Shown here one piece after another: positions 17,461-17,472 of a DNA stretch of 17,472 bases. The stretch comes from Gloeophyllum trabeum ATCC 11539 (taxonomy: Eukaryota; Basidiomycota; Agaricomycetes; Gloeophyllales; Gloeophyllaceae): the NCBI RefSeq assembly GCF_000344685.1, contig NW_006920432.1, positions 64,468 to 81,939 on the forward strand, written 5' to 3'. The stretch's first letter is position 1. Every line of letters starts with the position of its first letter. Under the pieces are notes generated by a model. That model was given only the letters and a program-made list of their open reading frames with translations, was not told where the DNA came from and did no database searches. The position numbers and the translations under genes are program-made.

Positions 17461-17472
17461 TCACCGTTGTAG

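Overview
The window looks like a dikaryotic fungal genome, most likely an Agaricomycete (Basidiomycota). It has intron-dense genes with very short introns (46-64 nt), and the UBC2 and CLF1 products read like mushroom-type orthologues. Family assignments come from reading the translations against remembered families; no database search was run.

The gene core lies at about 2.25-8.75 kb and holds four spliced genes. QTRT2 (minus) encodes the accessory subunit of the queuine tRNA-ribosyltransferase. UBC2/RAD6 (minus) encodes a ubiquitin-conjugating enzyme whose start codon is alone in its first coding exon. CLF1 (plus, 12 exons) encodes the crooked-neck-like HAT-repeat splicing factor and is divergent from UBC2 across 239 bp. 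A small secreted cyanovirin-N-like (CVNH) protein is encoded on the minus strand, convergent with CLF1. The first three are conserved housekeeping functions (tRNA queuosine modification, protein ubiquitination, pre-mRNA splicing). The CVNH protein is a probable extracellular carbohydrate-binding protein.

The flanks (1-2.2 kb and about 8.8-17.5 kb) are repeat-rich and hold mostly decayed sequence. There are two solo LTRs of one family, in opposite orientation, each with its own 5-bp target duplication (157-604 and 11755-12172). A Tc1/mariner-type MITE lies 31 bp past the QTRT2 stop (1794-2225). A small TA-flanked MITE lies at 13258-13374. A Mutator-like element with roughly 300-bp terminal inverted repeats and a 9-bp target duplication lies at 15578-16847; its right arm carries a nested PIF/Harbinger-type MITE (16375-16659) while the left arm keeps the matching empty site. 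A broken second CVNH copy sits at 12773-13069. Weakly supported coding remnants lie at 605-1133, about 13487-13939, 14272-15004 and the extreme right edge.

Most point differences between repeat copies are CpG to TpG/CpA changes, as expected from methylation-linked or RIP-like decay. No tRNA, rRNA, CRISPR array or complete autonomous transposon was found.
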